A stretch of 64,000 nucleotides of DNA from Paraglaciecola sp. L1A13 (GCF_009796745.1 NZ_CP047024.1:3100001-3164000), one strand, 5' to 3'. Positions 44,553-54,739 are shown, numbered from the stretch's first letter. The notes: generated by a model from the sequence alone, not told the origin. Numbers and translations: made by a program.

Positions 44553-44768
44553 CTAATTTCTGCGCCAAACACAATACAATTCAATGTCGCGCTTGAGCAC
44601 TCTGAGATCAGATAATTGACCTTCTTCTACCGCTTTATTAAGTTGCAGCTTCGCATTTTCACATTTTTCACCAAATTGCTGCTTAACGCCGTCTTCTTCA
44701 GTTTTTGACGCGCTACAAGCGCTTAAACCCAATATTAAAAAACTGATTAATAACAAACCATTACGCAT
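44553..44768 (-). CDS. small lipoprotein
   Basis: A 71-residue lipoprotein from the ATG at 44768, preceded by GAGG 7 nt away. The leader MRNGLLLISFLILGLSAC ends in a lipobox (LSAC), followed by SASKTEEDG and a helical, charged domain with two more cysteines (EKCENAKLQL and ELYCVWRR) whose spacing suggests a disulfide-linked helical hairpin. It resembles small Alteromonadales periplasmic lipoproteins of unknown role. The frame stays open further upstream but without lipoprotein-like sequence. Confidence 0.6.
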   Translation of the reverse strand: MRNGLLLISFLILGLSACSASKTEEDGVKQQFGEKCENAKLQLNKAVEEGQLSDLRVLKRDIELYCVWRRN

Positions 44769-44974
44769 AAATATCCTCATTAGCACAAAGTAAACATCAG
44801 AGGAAAACTGACTAGAACTCACTTATATGTAGTTACACAGACAAATCATACAGAAACCCGTTCCAATTAAATGGGGTAATTAGCGTCGTTTACTTAAATT
44901 AACTATAGATGTTGAATTAACACTGATTTATTAAACACCTCTTAGTTGGATAAACTAACTAAAAATGGGGACAA

Positions 44975-45922
44975 TCAATTTCTGTTTAACAAATAATCCG
45001 CAAAATAGTCATTTTCATCCGTAAACTTCGCTGTGATTGAAAAATCCGTTTTATCTAGTAGCGAAGATATAATTTCATCATTATATTTACGTGAAATCTC
45101 AGTATGGATCCGTTCTCCCGCTTCAAAATGATAGGTTTTTCCGATCGCTTTAATTTCAACGGATTGTTGACAATTACTTAATAGGTAACTTTTTGCGATG
45201 CCTTCTATTTCGTCATATTCTGGGACGTGAGCAAACCCATCGGGATTAAACGTTGCGCCTAACTCAGCATTCATACGGTGTAAAAGATTAATATTAAAAG
45301 AGTGTGTAATGCCGTTTTCATCGTTATAGGCAGGCAATACTATATCAGCAGATTTAATCAGGTCGGCACCTAACAATAATTTGTCATTTTCGCTTAAATT
45401 GGCACCAAGTTGGTAAAGAAAATCACTGGCAATCGCGTCGGTCATGTTGCCAATATTTGAGCCAAGAAAAAGAACAATTTTAGGATGATGGCTATTTTTG
45501 ACCGACCCTAACATATCAAAGTAGTCGCCGTGTTTTGGTATAACTGATACCTGCGGTAGATTTTGCTGCAATGATTGTTCAAGTTGATCCAACGCATTTT
45601 TTGAAATATCCACCGGCATGTAATCAAATTGATACCCCTCATTACTGAGGGCTTCAAGCAGTTTCCGAGTTTTACTACCGTCCCCTGCCCCCAGTTCAAT
45701 CAACTCAAAATATACGTTTTTTTCCGCTTGAAATGACGCAATTAAGTCTAGGGTTTGGGTGCTAAATATTTCCATTTCACAGCGGGTTAAATAGTATTCT
45801 GGCATATTCATGATTTCTACGAAAAGTGCATCGCCGTTTTTATCATAAAAATATTTAGACGGTAAGGTTTTTTCAGATTGACTCAGACCCGCGTCAACAT
45901 TTTGAGCAAATTCTTTAATCAT
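44975..45922 (-). CDS. egtD: L-histidine N-alpha-methyltransferase EgtD
   Basis: A 315-residue class I SAM methyltransferase of the EgtD family (DUF2260). KYFYDKNGDALFVEIMNMPEYYLTRCE (about 24-49) is the diagnostic N-terminal block, the SAM loop is ELGAGDGSKTRKLL (about 76-89), and MPVDIS and FLGSNIGNM follow. It converts histidine to hercynine (trimethylhistidine), the first step of ergothioneine synthesis. It lies 38 bp after egtB on the same strand, in the order egtB-egtD. No egtA, egtC or dedicated egtE is beside it. Confidence 0.92.
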   Translation of the reverse strand: MIKEFAQNVDAGLSQSEKTLPSKYFYDKNGDALFVEIMNMPEYYLTRCEMEIFSTQTLDLIASFQAEKNVYFELIELGAGDGSKTRKLLEALSNEGYQFDYMPVDISKNALDQLEQSLQQNLPQVSVIPKHGDYFDMLGSVKNSHHPKIVLFLGSNIGNMTDAIASDFLYQLGANLSENDKLLLGADLIKSADIVLPAYNDENGITHSFNINLLHRMNAELGATFNPDGFAHVPEYDEIEGIAKSYLLSNCQQSVEIKAIGKTYHFEAGERIHTEISRKYNDEIISSLLDKTDFSITAKFTDENDYFADYLLNRN

Positions 45923-45960
45923 CTTGCGTGTTTCTTCTTTATCATTTTATTAAGGCCTGC

Positions 45961-47118
45961 TTATTTAACTAATCGAATACCTGAGTATTGCCATTGAAAA
46001 TGTGGCTGGAAAAAATTTCGGTATGTGGCCCTTGAATGGTTAGGTGTTGTAGCGACAGAGGCACCGCGTAATACCATTTGGTTAATCATAAACTTTCCAT
46101 TGTATTCCCCAACGGCCCCTTCACTTACGTTAAACCCCGGATACGCCAGATAGGCAGATGACGTCCATTCCCAGCGTAAGCCCCAATCAAATTGATTTGA
46201 GGCAACTTCCCATTCAAACTCGGTGGCCAAACGCATATGCTTCCAATTAGCGAATGCATTGGCTTCATAATAAGAAACATGGGATACGCTGGCTTGCATG
46301 TCTAGCGCCTTCAACCCCGCTAAGGTGTAATAAAACCACTGGCCGTCAATCTGTTTCCAGTACAAGGGACTATTAATTTGATTGGCACATAACCATGTCC
46401 AGCCATCGTCTAACCAGTAGTTAAATGTGCTATAACCGCCACTTTGTATAAATTCAAGATACTCGCCATTTGTTACCAATGAGGTAGCGATTTCATAAGG
46501 ATGTAAATACACCTTGTGCCGCCCTCGTTCGTTATCGAAGCAAAAACTATCGTCTTGATGGCCAATTTCATAAACGCCTTCGTCAATACGTAGCCAAGGC
46601 ATATCTATTGACGTAACTGCGGAATGTTTACCCACAAGATCGAAATCTACTTGATACACGGGGTAAATAGGATTTAACGCCAGCGTGTATTTTAGATCGG
46701 TAAGTAACAACTCTTGATGTTGTTGCTCATGATTTATTCCCAGCGTCACAAGCGCTTTAATGTCATCAGATATATCCGAACTGAGCAAACGCACCATGTG
46801 CTCATCAACATAATGACGATATTGATAGACCTGTTCAACAGTCGGCCGTGTAATGAGGCCGCGCTGTGCGCGTACGGCTTTTTCGCCGACGCTTTGATAA
46901 TAGCTGTTAAACAAAAACGTAAAATGACCATCGAATACCGTATAATCCGCCATGAACTTAGTCAAAATCATTTCTTCAAAAAACCAGCTAGTATGGGCCA
47001 AATGCCATTTCGGCGGACTGGTGAAGTCAATCGCTTGGGGAATATAATCTTCGATGTTAAGTGGCGCACAAAGCGACTCAGTATATTGCCGCGTTAGTCG
47101 ATATTGGGCTGATAGCAT
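45961..47118 (-). CDS. egtB: ergothioneine sulfoxide synthase EgtB
   Basis: A 385-residue non-haem iron enzyme. An N-terminal DinB-like domain supplies the iron-binding histidines: H42 in LAHTSWFFE, and H130 and H134 in the HxxxHxE motif of NHEQQHQEL. The C-terminal FGE-sulfatase domain shows HKVYLHPYEIA, TEFEWEVAS, LRWEWTSSAYLAYPGF and YRNFFQPHFQWQYSGIRL. EgtB couples hercynine to gamma-Glu-Cys or Cys with O2 to give the sulfoxide. It is about 40 residues shorter than mycobacterial EgtB. AAGGTG precedes the ATG, and a TATAAT candidate -10 lies at 47166-47171. Confidence 0.9.
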   Translation of the reverse strand: MLSAQYRLTRQYTESLCAPLNIEDYIPQAIDFTSPPKWHLAHTSWFFEEMILTKFMADYTVFDGHFTFLFNSYYQSVGEKAVRAQRGLITRPTVEQVYQYRHYVDEHMVRLLSSDISDDIKALVTLGINHEQQHQELLLTDLKYTLALNPIYPVYQVDFDLVGKHSAVTSIDMPWLRIDEGVYEIGHQDDSFCFDNERGRHKVYLHPYEIATSLVTNGEYLEFIQSGGYSTFNYWLDDGWTWLCANQINSPLYWKQIDGQWFYYTLAGLKALDMQASVSHVSYYEANAFANWKHMRLATEFEWEVASNQFDWGLRWEWTSSAYLAYPGFNVSEGAVGEYNGKFMINQMVLRGASVATTPNHSRATYRNFFQPHFQWQYSGIRLVK

Positions 47119-47165
47119 GGTGCTACACCTTAAAAAATAATATATTGAATCTCAATCTAATGTTT

Positions 47166-47171
47166 ATTATA
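47166..47171 (-). promoter_or_regulatory. candidate -10 element of egtBD
   Basis: On the minus strand the sequence reads TATAAT, 48 nt upstream of the egtB ATG. A TTTACA about 20 nt further upstream could be the -35, which is slightly wide. Sequence resemblance only. Confidence 0.3.
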
Positions 47172-47243
47172 ACCAACATTGTATTTGATATTGTAAAACA
47201 ACAAGATAGGCCACCATTTACCTGTGTGTCCTATATTAATTGC

Positions 47244-48095
47244 TCATACGTTTGATTTAATACGGGCAAAGTAGTTCTGCCAGCTTTCGTGCTCTCGGCC
47301 AGCCGCAGCAAGGTAATGACTTGGATTATCCGCTTTACCCTCGCAAATTCCCTGATAGATACCCGCGATAACCGTACCTAGAAATTCGCCCAATTCAGCG
47401 ACCCGGTTTGCTCGATATTCTTCCACCGTCATGGGTGTATAAGCTAAATGTGTATCAAACGCCATATTAAGATAATCAGCAAGTTGATATTGGGTGATCG
47501 CTTGACCATGCAAATTGTAGATCTGAGCATTATGTTTATCCTCAGTTAGTATTTTTGCGTATGCATAAGCTAGCTCTGTTCTTGAGGTATAGCCACATCG
47601 ACCATTACCGGCACAATTAAATATGCCACCTGCTTTTTGATAACTATCGATATATTCAATATCAGGTTCGATATAAATACCATTACGCCCAATAACCCAT
47701 TCCAAACCACTGCTGCTAATATCTTTTTCGGTTTGTCTGTTACTTTGCACCACTGGCGAAAAAGCTGTATTTTCTTCTGCCCCTTGTATGCTGGTATAAA
47801 CAATCTTTTTGACCCCAGCGCGCTTCGCTGCCTGAATAACATTTCTATGTTGCTCAATGCGCTTGTCCGGGGTATCCATACCAGAAACTAATAGCAAGGT
47901 GTCAATAGACTGCAATGATTTTTCCAAACCATTTATATCATTGTGATCACCTAGACGAACTTCTATACCAAAAGGTTTGGCTTTATCTGGTGTTCGCGCT
48001 AACCCGATTACATCTTCTTTTGTCTGCAAAGCGATTGTTGCTTTAACTACTTCTGTACCTAAATGCCCACTTGCGGCGGTGATTGCAATTTTCAA
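47244..48095 (-). CDS. NmrA/QorB-like NAD(P)-binding reductase
   Basis: A 283-residue Rossmann-fold protein of the NmrA/SDR5a type. MKIAITAASGHLGTEVV is the NAD(P)-binding loop, VKKIVYTSIQGAE is the strand-4 block, and SSSGLEWVIGRNGIYIE and AQIYNLHGQAITQYQLADYL are characteristic of quinone oxidoreductase 2 (QorB) and related proteins. It may reduce quinones with NADPH or act as a redox sensor. The start codon is a TTG (48095) with AAGG 8 nt upstream; no ATG is available. Monocistronic, 125 bp upstream of egtB. Confidence 0.84.
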   Translation of the reverse strand: MKIAITAASGHLGTEVVKATIALQTKEDVIGLARTPDKAKPFGIEVRLGDHNDINGLEKSLQSIDTLLLVSGMDTPDKRIEQHRNVIQAAKRAGVKKIVYTSIQGAEENTAFSPVVQSNRQTEKDISSSGLEWVIGRNGIYIEPDIEYIDSYQKAGGIFNCAGNGRCGYTSRTELAYAYAKILTEDKHNAQIYNLHGQAITQYQLADYLNMAFDTHLAYTPMTVEEYRANRVAELGEFLGTVIAGIYQGICEGKADNPSHYLAAAGREHESWQNYFARIKSNV

Positions 48096-48221
48096 TGTGA
48101 TTTGCCTTTACATTAATAATGAAATACACGTGTTCTTGTGAGTTTATCGATTCGGTCTATTCACAAGTAAATACATTGGTAATGGTAAAAACAAATTCAG
48201 ATTGCTTTATAAGTTCCACGG

Positions 48222-50324
48222 TTAGCCCTTACCATCGTCAAGGAAGAACACAATAAACTTAGCAAAACTATGATATCGCTCATAGCGACCACCTTTGATA
48301 TGACCTCCATTGCGTATATCGAATATTAACTGTTCGTTATTCGTCCTTAACTTATTAATTTTTGATACCCATTTTGCTACTTCCCAATAGCCAACTGCCG
48401 GGTCGTCTATAGCTGCGCTAACATATATACCAGGATAGTCTTGAGGCTGAATATTGTCGTATGGGGAGTATGACATTTGATACTTGTATACTGCCGGGTC
48501 TTTCTTTGGATTTCCAAACTCATCCCAATCTGCAATTGTATAATTCAGCGTTTCATCCATTAGGGTGTTAACTACATCAACAAATGGCACTAACATAGCC
48601 ACTTTTTTAAATAGTTCAGGCTCTTTATTCAACGCTACAGCAACAATAGTTCCACCTGCGCTCTCCGCAGAAGCATGGATATTGCCTTTCTTCACGAAAT
48701 TGGCTGACACTAGATAGTTAGCTACAGATAAAAAATCTGAAAAGGAATTTTTACGATTCATTAATCTACCTTGTTCGTGCCAATCATTTCCTAGCTCATC
48801 ACCGCCTCTTACATGTGCAATGGCATACGTAAACCCTCTATTAATTAGGCTCATGGCTATTATTGGAAACTCTGGGGGGATTCCTTCGCCATAGCTACCG
48901 TATACGTATAAGTACAACGGTTGAGTTTTACTGGGCGGGGTATCTTTATGATAAATAATAGAAACCGGTACTTGTACCCCATCACTTGTGTCTACTTTTA
49001 GTTGCTTAGCTATGTAGTCTGCTTTCTTGTAACCTGGTATTTGTATAGTTTTCTTTGTCACGATTTGCTTTGTATCTACGTTGTATTCGTACACTGTTCT
49101 AGGCGTTAACAAGGACTCATATCTGACTCGTAAAATATTACTATTAAGACTCTGTTTGATATCACCAAACGTTAACCCATACTGCTCATCATCAAATTTA
49201 ACAAAATGACTAAAGCCTGTATTTATATCGGTTATCCTAAGTTGATCTACTCCATTTTTTCTTTCATGCGTAGCAATAAATTTTTCGAAAACTATCGTCT
49301 CTTTTATAATGGTGCCAGCTGAACTATCAATCAGCTTAGTTGCCTTTTCTTCATCAAAAAAAACGGTGGTGTACTTAAAAACATCAGAATTTTCATCGAG
49401 GATATTAGATTCAACAATGAACGTTCCGTTAATGTGGTCAAGAAAAAAAGTAGCCTCTTTATCTCTTGAGAAAACCAAAGTAGGCACAGCATTATCTTTA
49501 GTTAAGTCGAGAATCCTTACTTCTGAGCTAGACCAAGTAAGACTATTGATTATTAAATACTTGTTGGACAGTGATTTATGGATGAAAACAAAACGTTCGT
49601 CATCTTGTTCTTCGTATAGTGTTTTGTATTCAGCGCCGGAGCCTATCGACTTAGAAACAACTTTATACTCTCGGCCGTACTCATCAAGTTCAACATAGTA
49701 TATGGTGTCAGATCCCCTGCTCCATTCAATATCATCTTTAACGTTATCAATTGTTTGAATTATTTCTGCGTTACCATCAACAGATTTAATATGAAGTGAA
49801 TGAACACCGGAAGAGTTTTCTACCCACGCCAAATACTTGGCGTTAGGTGATAATTGCAAACTTAGTAATTTATATGAAAGCTGATTTTTACTTCTAATAT
49901 TCTCGTCTAATAGTAATTTTCTATGACTAGATCCCGGTGGCAAATAGTACCAAATGCGGTATTCGCCATTTTGTTGATACTCTGTATGTAAGGTATGTCC
50001 CGCATTTTCCCAAGTGTCTTCGGTCTGCCCTTGTGGCAATCTGCTCTTTATTTCAGCAAACACTTCAGAAATTTTATTACTTTTAGAGGCAAAATAACGT
50101 TTGGTCTTTTGTTTTTCAGACTCAAGATATTTGAGCACTGGTGGGGAGCTTATTTCCGAGGTTTCTGTGTCCCTAAGCCAGTGAAAGTGATCTGTATACA
50201 ACTCTCCATGCCGGACCTCCTGAAATATAGGGGGTAAAGCCTCTGCTTTATTAAGTTCAGCCGGGTTAGGATCGTTTTTACAACCAACTAAGGTTAGTGC
50301 CACAAGGATAATAAATAGCTTCAT
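48222..50324 (-). CDS. S9 prolyl oligopeptidase-family lipoprotein
   Basis: A 700-residue oligopeptidase B-like serine peptidase. The leader MKLFIILVALTLVGC ends in a lipobox, so it is membrane-anchored, unusual for this mostly cytosolic family. Residues about 60-430 are the seven-bladed propeller. The catalytic domain has the YGSYGEGIPPEF oxyanion region, the nucleophile S555 in AESAGG, the Asp at 640-641 in AAIDDPAVGYWE and H675 in NGGHIKGGRYE. The elbow normally reads GGSAGG; the first Gly is Ala here. It should cut short peptides in the periplasm. Monocistronic. Confidence 0.87.
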   Translation of the reverse strand: MKLFIILVALTLVGCKNDPNPAELNKAEALPPIFQEVRHGELYTDHFHWLRDTETSEISSPPVLKYLESEKQKTKRYFASKSNKISEVFAEIKSRLPQGQTEDTWENAGHTLHTEYQQNGEYRIWYYLPPGSSHRKLLLDENIRSKNQLSYKLLSLQLSPNAKYLAWVENSSGVHSLHIKSVDGNAEIIQTIDNVKDDIEWSRGSDTIYYVELDEYGREYKVVSKSIGSGAEYKTLYEEQDDERFVFIHKSLSNKYLIINSLTWSSSEVRILDLTKDNAVPTLVFSRDKEATFFLDHINGTFIVESNILDENSDVFKYTTVFFDEEKATKLIDSSAGTIIKETIVFEKFIATHERKNGVDQLRITDINTGFSHFVKFDDEQYGLTFGDIKQSLNSNILRVRYESLLTPRTVYEYNVDTKQIVTKKTIQIPGYKKADYIAKQLKVDTSDGVQVPVSIIYHKDTPPSKTQPLYLYVYGSYGEGIPPEFPIIAMSLINRGFTYAIAHVRGGDELGNDWHEQGRLMNRKNSFSDFLSVANYLVSANFVKKGNIHASAESAGGTIVAVALNKEPELFKKVAMLVPFVDVVNTLMDETLNYTIADWDEFGNPKKDPAVYKYQMSYSPYDNIQPQDYPGIYVSAAIDDPAVGYWEVAKWVSKINKLRTNNEQLIFDIRNGGHIKGGRYERYHSFAKFIVFFLDDGKG

Positions 50325-50422
50325 TTAGAGTTCGCATTTTCCAATGTATGCCCACTCTATAAAAATATTCCCAAAGTCGCATCGTTTTTAACAACTTAAA
50401 AGTATAAATATTTACGCGAAAT

Positions 50423-50605
50423 TTATGTTACAAGTCGAAATTGGTTGTCGAGGTCTTCATCATAGCCAAAAATTTGAACCAATTCGCCGTCTTCGTTGAT
50501 AATAGAAATATCTACTTGATAATTCGTTATACCCATGTGACCTTGATGTTGCGAATGCAGTGATAAAGCAAGCAAGTGATTTGCATCACAACCAGCGTCT
50601 AACAT
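50423..50605 (-). CDS. small hypothetical ORF overlapping a methyltransferase gene end
   Basis: A 60-codon frame starting at the ATG at 50605, inside the 3' end of the methyltransferase gene, and continuing beyond it. The C-terminal part is protein-like (NYQVDISIINEDGELVQIFG). There is no Shine-Dalgarno that stands out and no known family. It could be a translationally coupled small protein or a displaced C-terminal gene fragment. Confidence 0.35.
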   Translation of the reverse strand: MLDAGCDANHLLALSLHSQHQGHMGITNYQVDISIINEDGELVQIFGYDEDLDNQFRLVT

Positions 50606-51032
50606 TACTGCAGTATAATTTGTACTCAATACCAAATTTTTTAGCTAACACTCTTTCTTCTGGTTTAATTTGAAACTGTGTCATATACACTAAAAACAAA
50701 AATATTATCCCCATAGTCCACCATGAACCTAATATTATCGCCCAACCAATTAGCATAATAATTAGTGATAAATACATGGGATTTCTAGAATACGCAAAAA
50801 CGCCTGTGGTCACTAACGTCGTTACTCTTTCAAGATGATGGGGGTTAGCGGTCGTTCGATTTTTCTTAAATGATCGTAATGCGAAAATTGCATTTAGAAT
50901 AGCGATAAACCAGCAGCTACCAGCAAATAAAAAACGAAATTTACCAGCGTCAATGTTATACCCAACAAGTGCAAACATGCTTAAGCCGGCAATACAAAAA
51001 ATGACGGGAGGTGGTAATTTTAATTTGAACAT
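50586..51032 (-). CDS. isoprenylcysteine/phospholipid methyltransferase-family membrane protein
   Basis: A 148-residue inner-membrane protein with four hydrophobic segments. The C-terminal block GVFAYSRNPMYLSLIIMLIG and the PEERVLAKKFGIEYKLY helix are the SAM-binding signature of the PEMT/ICMT family. Bacterial members methylate lipids, thiols or other substrates at the membrane; the target here is unknown. Length and topology are typical. Adjacent small ORF overlaps its stop. Confidence 0.85.
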   Translation of the reverse strand: MFKLKLPPPVIFCIAGLSMFALVGYNIDAGKFRFLFAGSCWFIAILNAIFALRSFKKNRTTANPHHLERVTTLVTTGVFAYSRNPMYLSLIIMLIGWAIILGSWWTMGIIFLFLVYMTQFQIKPEERVLAKKFGIEYKLYCSNVRRWL

Positions 51033-51547
51033 ATAACTCCTCTAGGTTGGATAATAATGCACTTATCAACTGCTTTGGAATGGAAACTCCGATAATGTGA
51101 CTACGATTATTCAAATCGGTTGCCACAACTTAAAAATACTCTTTTATAACCAATAATGTGTTAATGCAAAGTATGCATTTAGCCCAGCGTATCCTGCATG
51201 GTTAAGTATACCCCGCGAATGAAGCTATTTTTAGTGTTACCCATTGCCACTGCTTATCACAATTGTCAATGCTAGCATTTGGTGCACTGGTAAGTTATGA
51301 AAATGCGCTTTGTGTATTGTGTTTGAATAGTAAAAAATACAGCGTAATCAATTTCCCCCTCCCTCAATCAGCCAGAAGTTTAAGACAAATTTATAAAGGC
51401 CAACTATTCTGTTTTTTGTAAGGACAATTAAATGATGTATAGTCAATTTGCACCTAATTTTTACCCACCTATTTGCTAGTTTTGGCAAACGGTTGGATAT
51501 AATGCCATTTATATTTGTTAAACAGTTTTAAAATAATAAGGCAATCA
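51033..51547. other. intergenic region between divergent genes
   Basis: About 500 AT-rich bases between the minus-strand methyltransferase gene and the plus-strand kinase gene, presumably with both promoters. AAGG 6 nt before 51548 is the kinase Shine-Dalgarno. No gene or structured RNA recognised. Confidence 0.4.
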
Positions 51548-54244
51548 ATGAAGCCCTCATGGCTCCCCAATAGACTCTTAAAGCAATCCACAATGAAATG
51601 GTTACTTTTTCCAATCATCATCATGCTAATTGGCATTTTGATCTCTGTGAATGCTGAATATAATACGCAAAAAAAACAAGCTGATTTAGTCAAAAAAACC
51701 CTGCAAAGTGATTTAATCAAGATCAAATCTGATTTTAATGAGCGCATTAAATTCTATAGCTATGGTTTAACGGGTCTTCATGGACTTATCACGACAATAG
51801 GTTTAGACAATTTCGATTTTCAGACAATGACCCGCTACGCACAAAATCGGAACTTTCAAGAAGAGTTTCCAGGTCTTCGCGGTTTAGGTTTTATTCAAAA
51901 GGTCGAACAAGACGATTTAGCTGATTTTTTGAATGTGCAAAAACAAATGCGACCGGACAAAATATTTAACTTACGCCAGTTATCGCCTCATAATGACAGT
52001 CTATTTATCATTCGTTATATCGAACCAGAACTAAATAATAAAAGTGCCGTAGGACTTGATATTGGCTCAGAAACAACAAGACGTAATGCGGCCATAAACT
52101 CAGCACAGAATAATGAATTGCAAATAAGTGCGCTCATAACTCTGGTACAGGCCAATGAGAAAGCCAAACAAGGTTTCTTAATACTAATGCCAGTATATGA
52201 CATAGCGTTAATTCCTGAAGAGCCCGCTAGCAGATTACATCATCTACTTGGTTGGACTTACGCACCGGTATTAATAGATGAAGTGATAAACTCAAATAGT
52301 GAATTTCCACGTGATGTGAACCTCTCAATTACTGACGTGACCGACCCACATGCAGAAAATTTATTTTATCAACATCAATATCAAAACTCGATTGATAGCA
52401 CGTTAACCTATAGCGAAAAAGTGCCCGTTTTTGGACGGGATTGGGCATTAACTATCTCGGCACAACCGGCGTACATTCAACGAGTCAAAACATCTCAAGA
52501 CTATGCAACGTTCTTCCAATACCTGATATCCACTATCGTCGTTGCGCTTTTAGGCTTTAGTGTTCTACTCATCATTGTTCGTAAAGAAGAGTTGCAGCGC
52601 CATCAACAAGAGCTTCATATAGCGAAAGAGAAAACGCTCACTGATACTAATGAGCAACTCGAAGAGTTAGTTGAAAAGCGCACCAAAGAAATCAGTAATG
52701 CAAATGCATTGCAAAATGCGATTTTGGAAAATGCTAACTATTCGGTGATAGCCACTGATACCGCAGGGCTTATCACCCTGTTTAATCCGGCAGCAGAGCA
52801 ATTACTTGGCTATAAAGCGAAAGATTTAATCCAAAAAGAGACGCCCGCCTTGTTTCATATCGAATCTGAGGTACTTGAACGCGCACGATTGGTTTCTAAA
52901 GAATTACAATGCGAACTCCCCCATGCTATTGATGTTTTTTTTGCTAAATCCAGTAAAGGAATACCTGATAATTCAAACTGGACCTACGTTAGCAAAGATG
53001 GGAAGCACATCCCCGTGCGACTTAATTTAACTGCACTTCGAAATGAGCTAAATGAAATAATCGGTTATCTCGGTATAGCGTATGATTTAACCGAACAAAT
53101 TGAAAAAGAAAATGCGCTAGCTGCAGCAAAAGAATCCGCTGAGAAAGCAAATTTAGCAAAGTCTGAGTTTTTGGCAAATATGAGTCATGAAATTCGCACA
53201 CCGTTAAATGGCATATTTGGCACACTTCAGCTTCTGCGCGACGAGACGGATAAAAAAAGAATAAAGCAATATATAGATCTAGCATCTAAATCAACCACGA
53301 CACTTAACGAGTTGGTAAATGACATTTTAGACGTTTCTAAATTAGAAGTTGGAAAACTAGATCTCCACAATACCCCTGTAAACTTAACTGAGCTATTAAC
53401 GGTAATCGAGTCAGAATTAATCGCCAGTATCCAAAAAAAGTCATTGAAACTTACGGTTCATATCGATTTAACACAAAATGTTTGGATGGCAGATGAACTG
53501 AGACTCAAACAAATATTGCTAAATATATTGACCAACGCCGTAAAATTTACGCATACGGGCGAAATCAATTTATCAATTTGTAATAACAACGATAAAGGCG
53601 TCTCTATTGTCATTAAAGACTCAGGCATAGGGATGAATAAAGCCGCACAAGAAAGATTATTTAAACGCTTCGAACAGGCAGACCAATCGATTACGCGCCA
53701 ATATGGAGGCACGGGATTAGGCATGCCTATTGTTCTTTCGTTAGTGACGCTAATGAAAGGAGAAATAAAGGTTTCCAGTACTGAGAACATAGGTACGATT
53801 GTTGACGTCTTTTTGCCGTTGGTGGCGCTTGATTCGCATGATTTAGTCAAAAAAATTAACGTCCCTTCCGAAGCATCACTTAAAGTAAAAACAATATTGA
53901 TAGCAGAAGATAACGATATTAATCAGATCATCATCAACTCAATGTTAGAAAAAAGCTATACAGATATACACACGGTAGAAAACGGCCAATTAGCTGTGGA
54001 CTTTGCGATAAAAAAGCATGTAGATGTTGTACTTATGGATATTCAAATGCCCGTGATGGACGGTGTAGAAGCTTGCAAGCTGATAAAATTAAGTAAGCCC
54101 AATTTACCAATAATTGCCATAACAGCTAATATTTACGCAGAAGATTTGGCGCGCTACAAAGAAGCCGGTTTTGATGCAACTGTTGCTAAGCCTTTTGACA
54201 AAGATAATCTGCTCGCAAGCATAGCAAAAGCATTGAAAGCCTAA
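51548..54244 (+). CDS. CHASE-domain hybrid sensor histidine kinase
   Basis: An 898-residue inner-membrane sensor. TM1 (about 17-35) precedes a periplasmic CHASE domain (about 75-265, with the marker NFQEEFPGLRGLGFIQKV), and TM2 is at about 320-345. A coiled coil follows, then a PAS domain (LENANYSVIATDTAGLITLFN), HisKA with phospho-His in EFLANMSHEIRTPLNG, HATPase_c (NILTNAVKFTH, DSGIGM, GGTGLG) and a C-terminal receiver with phospho-Asp in VLMDIQMPVMDG. CHASE senses small extracellular ligands. The ATG at 51548 has AAGG upstream; the frame's TTG at 51515 is less likely. There is no HPt domain or response regulator beside it. Confidence 0.9.
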   Translation: MKPSWLPNRLLKQSTMKWLLFPIIIMLIGILISVNAEYNTQKKQADLVKKTLQSDLIKIKSDFNERIKFYSYGLTGLHGLITTIGLDNFDFQTMTRYAQNRNFQEEFPGLRGLGFIQKVEQDDLADFLNVQKQMRPDKIFNLRQLSPHNDSLFIIRYIEPELNNKSAVGLDIGSETTRRNAAINSAQNNELQISALITLVQANEKAKQGFLILMPVYDIALIPEEPASRLHHLLGWTYAPVLIDEVINSNSEFPRDVNLSITDVTDPHAENLFYQHQYQNSIDSTLTYSEKVPVFGRDWALTISAQPAYIQRVKTSQDYATFFQYLISTIVVALLGFSVLLIIVRKEELQRHQQELHIAKEKTLTDTNEQLEELVEKRTKEISNANALQNAILENANYSVIATDTAGLITLFNPAAEQLLGYKAKDLIQKETPALFHIESEVLERARLVSKELQCELPHAIDVFFAKSSKGIPDNSNWTYVSKDGKHIPVRLNLTALRNELNEIIGYLGIAYDLTEQIEKENALAAAKESAEKANLAKSEFLANMSHEIRTPLNGIFGTLQLLRDETDKKRIKQYIDLASKSTTTLNELVNDILDVSKLEVGKLDLHNTPVNLTELLTVIESELIASIQKKSLKLTVHIDLTQNVWMADELRLKQILLNILTNAVKFTHTGEINLSICNNNDKGVSIVIKDSGIGMNKAAQERLFKRFEQADQSITRQYGGTGLGMPIVLSLVTLMKGEIKVSSTENIGTIVDVFLPLVALDSHDLVKKINVPSEASLKVKTILIAEDNDINQIIINSMLEKSYTDIHTVENGQLAVDFAIKKHVDVVLMDIQMPVMDGVEACKLIKLSKPNLPIIAITANIYAEDLARYKEAGFDATVAKPFDKDNLLASIAKALKA

Positions 54245-54739
54245 ATTTGGTCTACCCTCTGCTGGCTATGGCGTTACCATAATGTAAAACCCCAAAAATA
54301 GGCCGACGCGACATAACAGAAAAGTAAATATTCCGTCAGTTGGATATGACTTTCGTATCAATTTCAATTATAAATTGGAAGGATTATTCAGTGGCTAACG
54401 CGTGGTTAAAAGTAACCTTATACGTGTTCCAATAGGCGAAGAATCTATACTTAATTTAGAATTCAGTCTGCTGCACGATATGGCATATTGTTAGTAGCAA
54501 ACAACAGACGCATTTCATTTTCCTAACAGCTATCGACCACTTTTAACTATGCTATATGCGTCACCGAGAGTCCGCTGTATTGAATCCCGCTTAATAGATT
54601 ACGAATTTGGTTGTCACCTGACAAAACTCTGCAATATTGCGCTGATTATTGGTTAGCGTTAAGCAACCATATTTACATAGGATATTTAGTCATTGGGTCT
54701 TAACAAACCTCTTTTAAACCGCGTTAATCACCAATAGGG
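54245..54739. other. intergenic region between convergent genes, nothing recognised
   Basis: About 500 bases between the kinase and the SulP gene, which point toward each other. No supported gene and no clear hairpin terminator. Confidence 0.4.
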
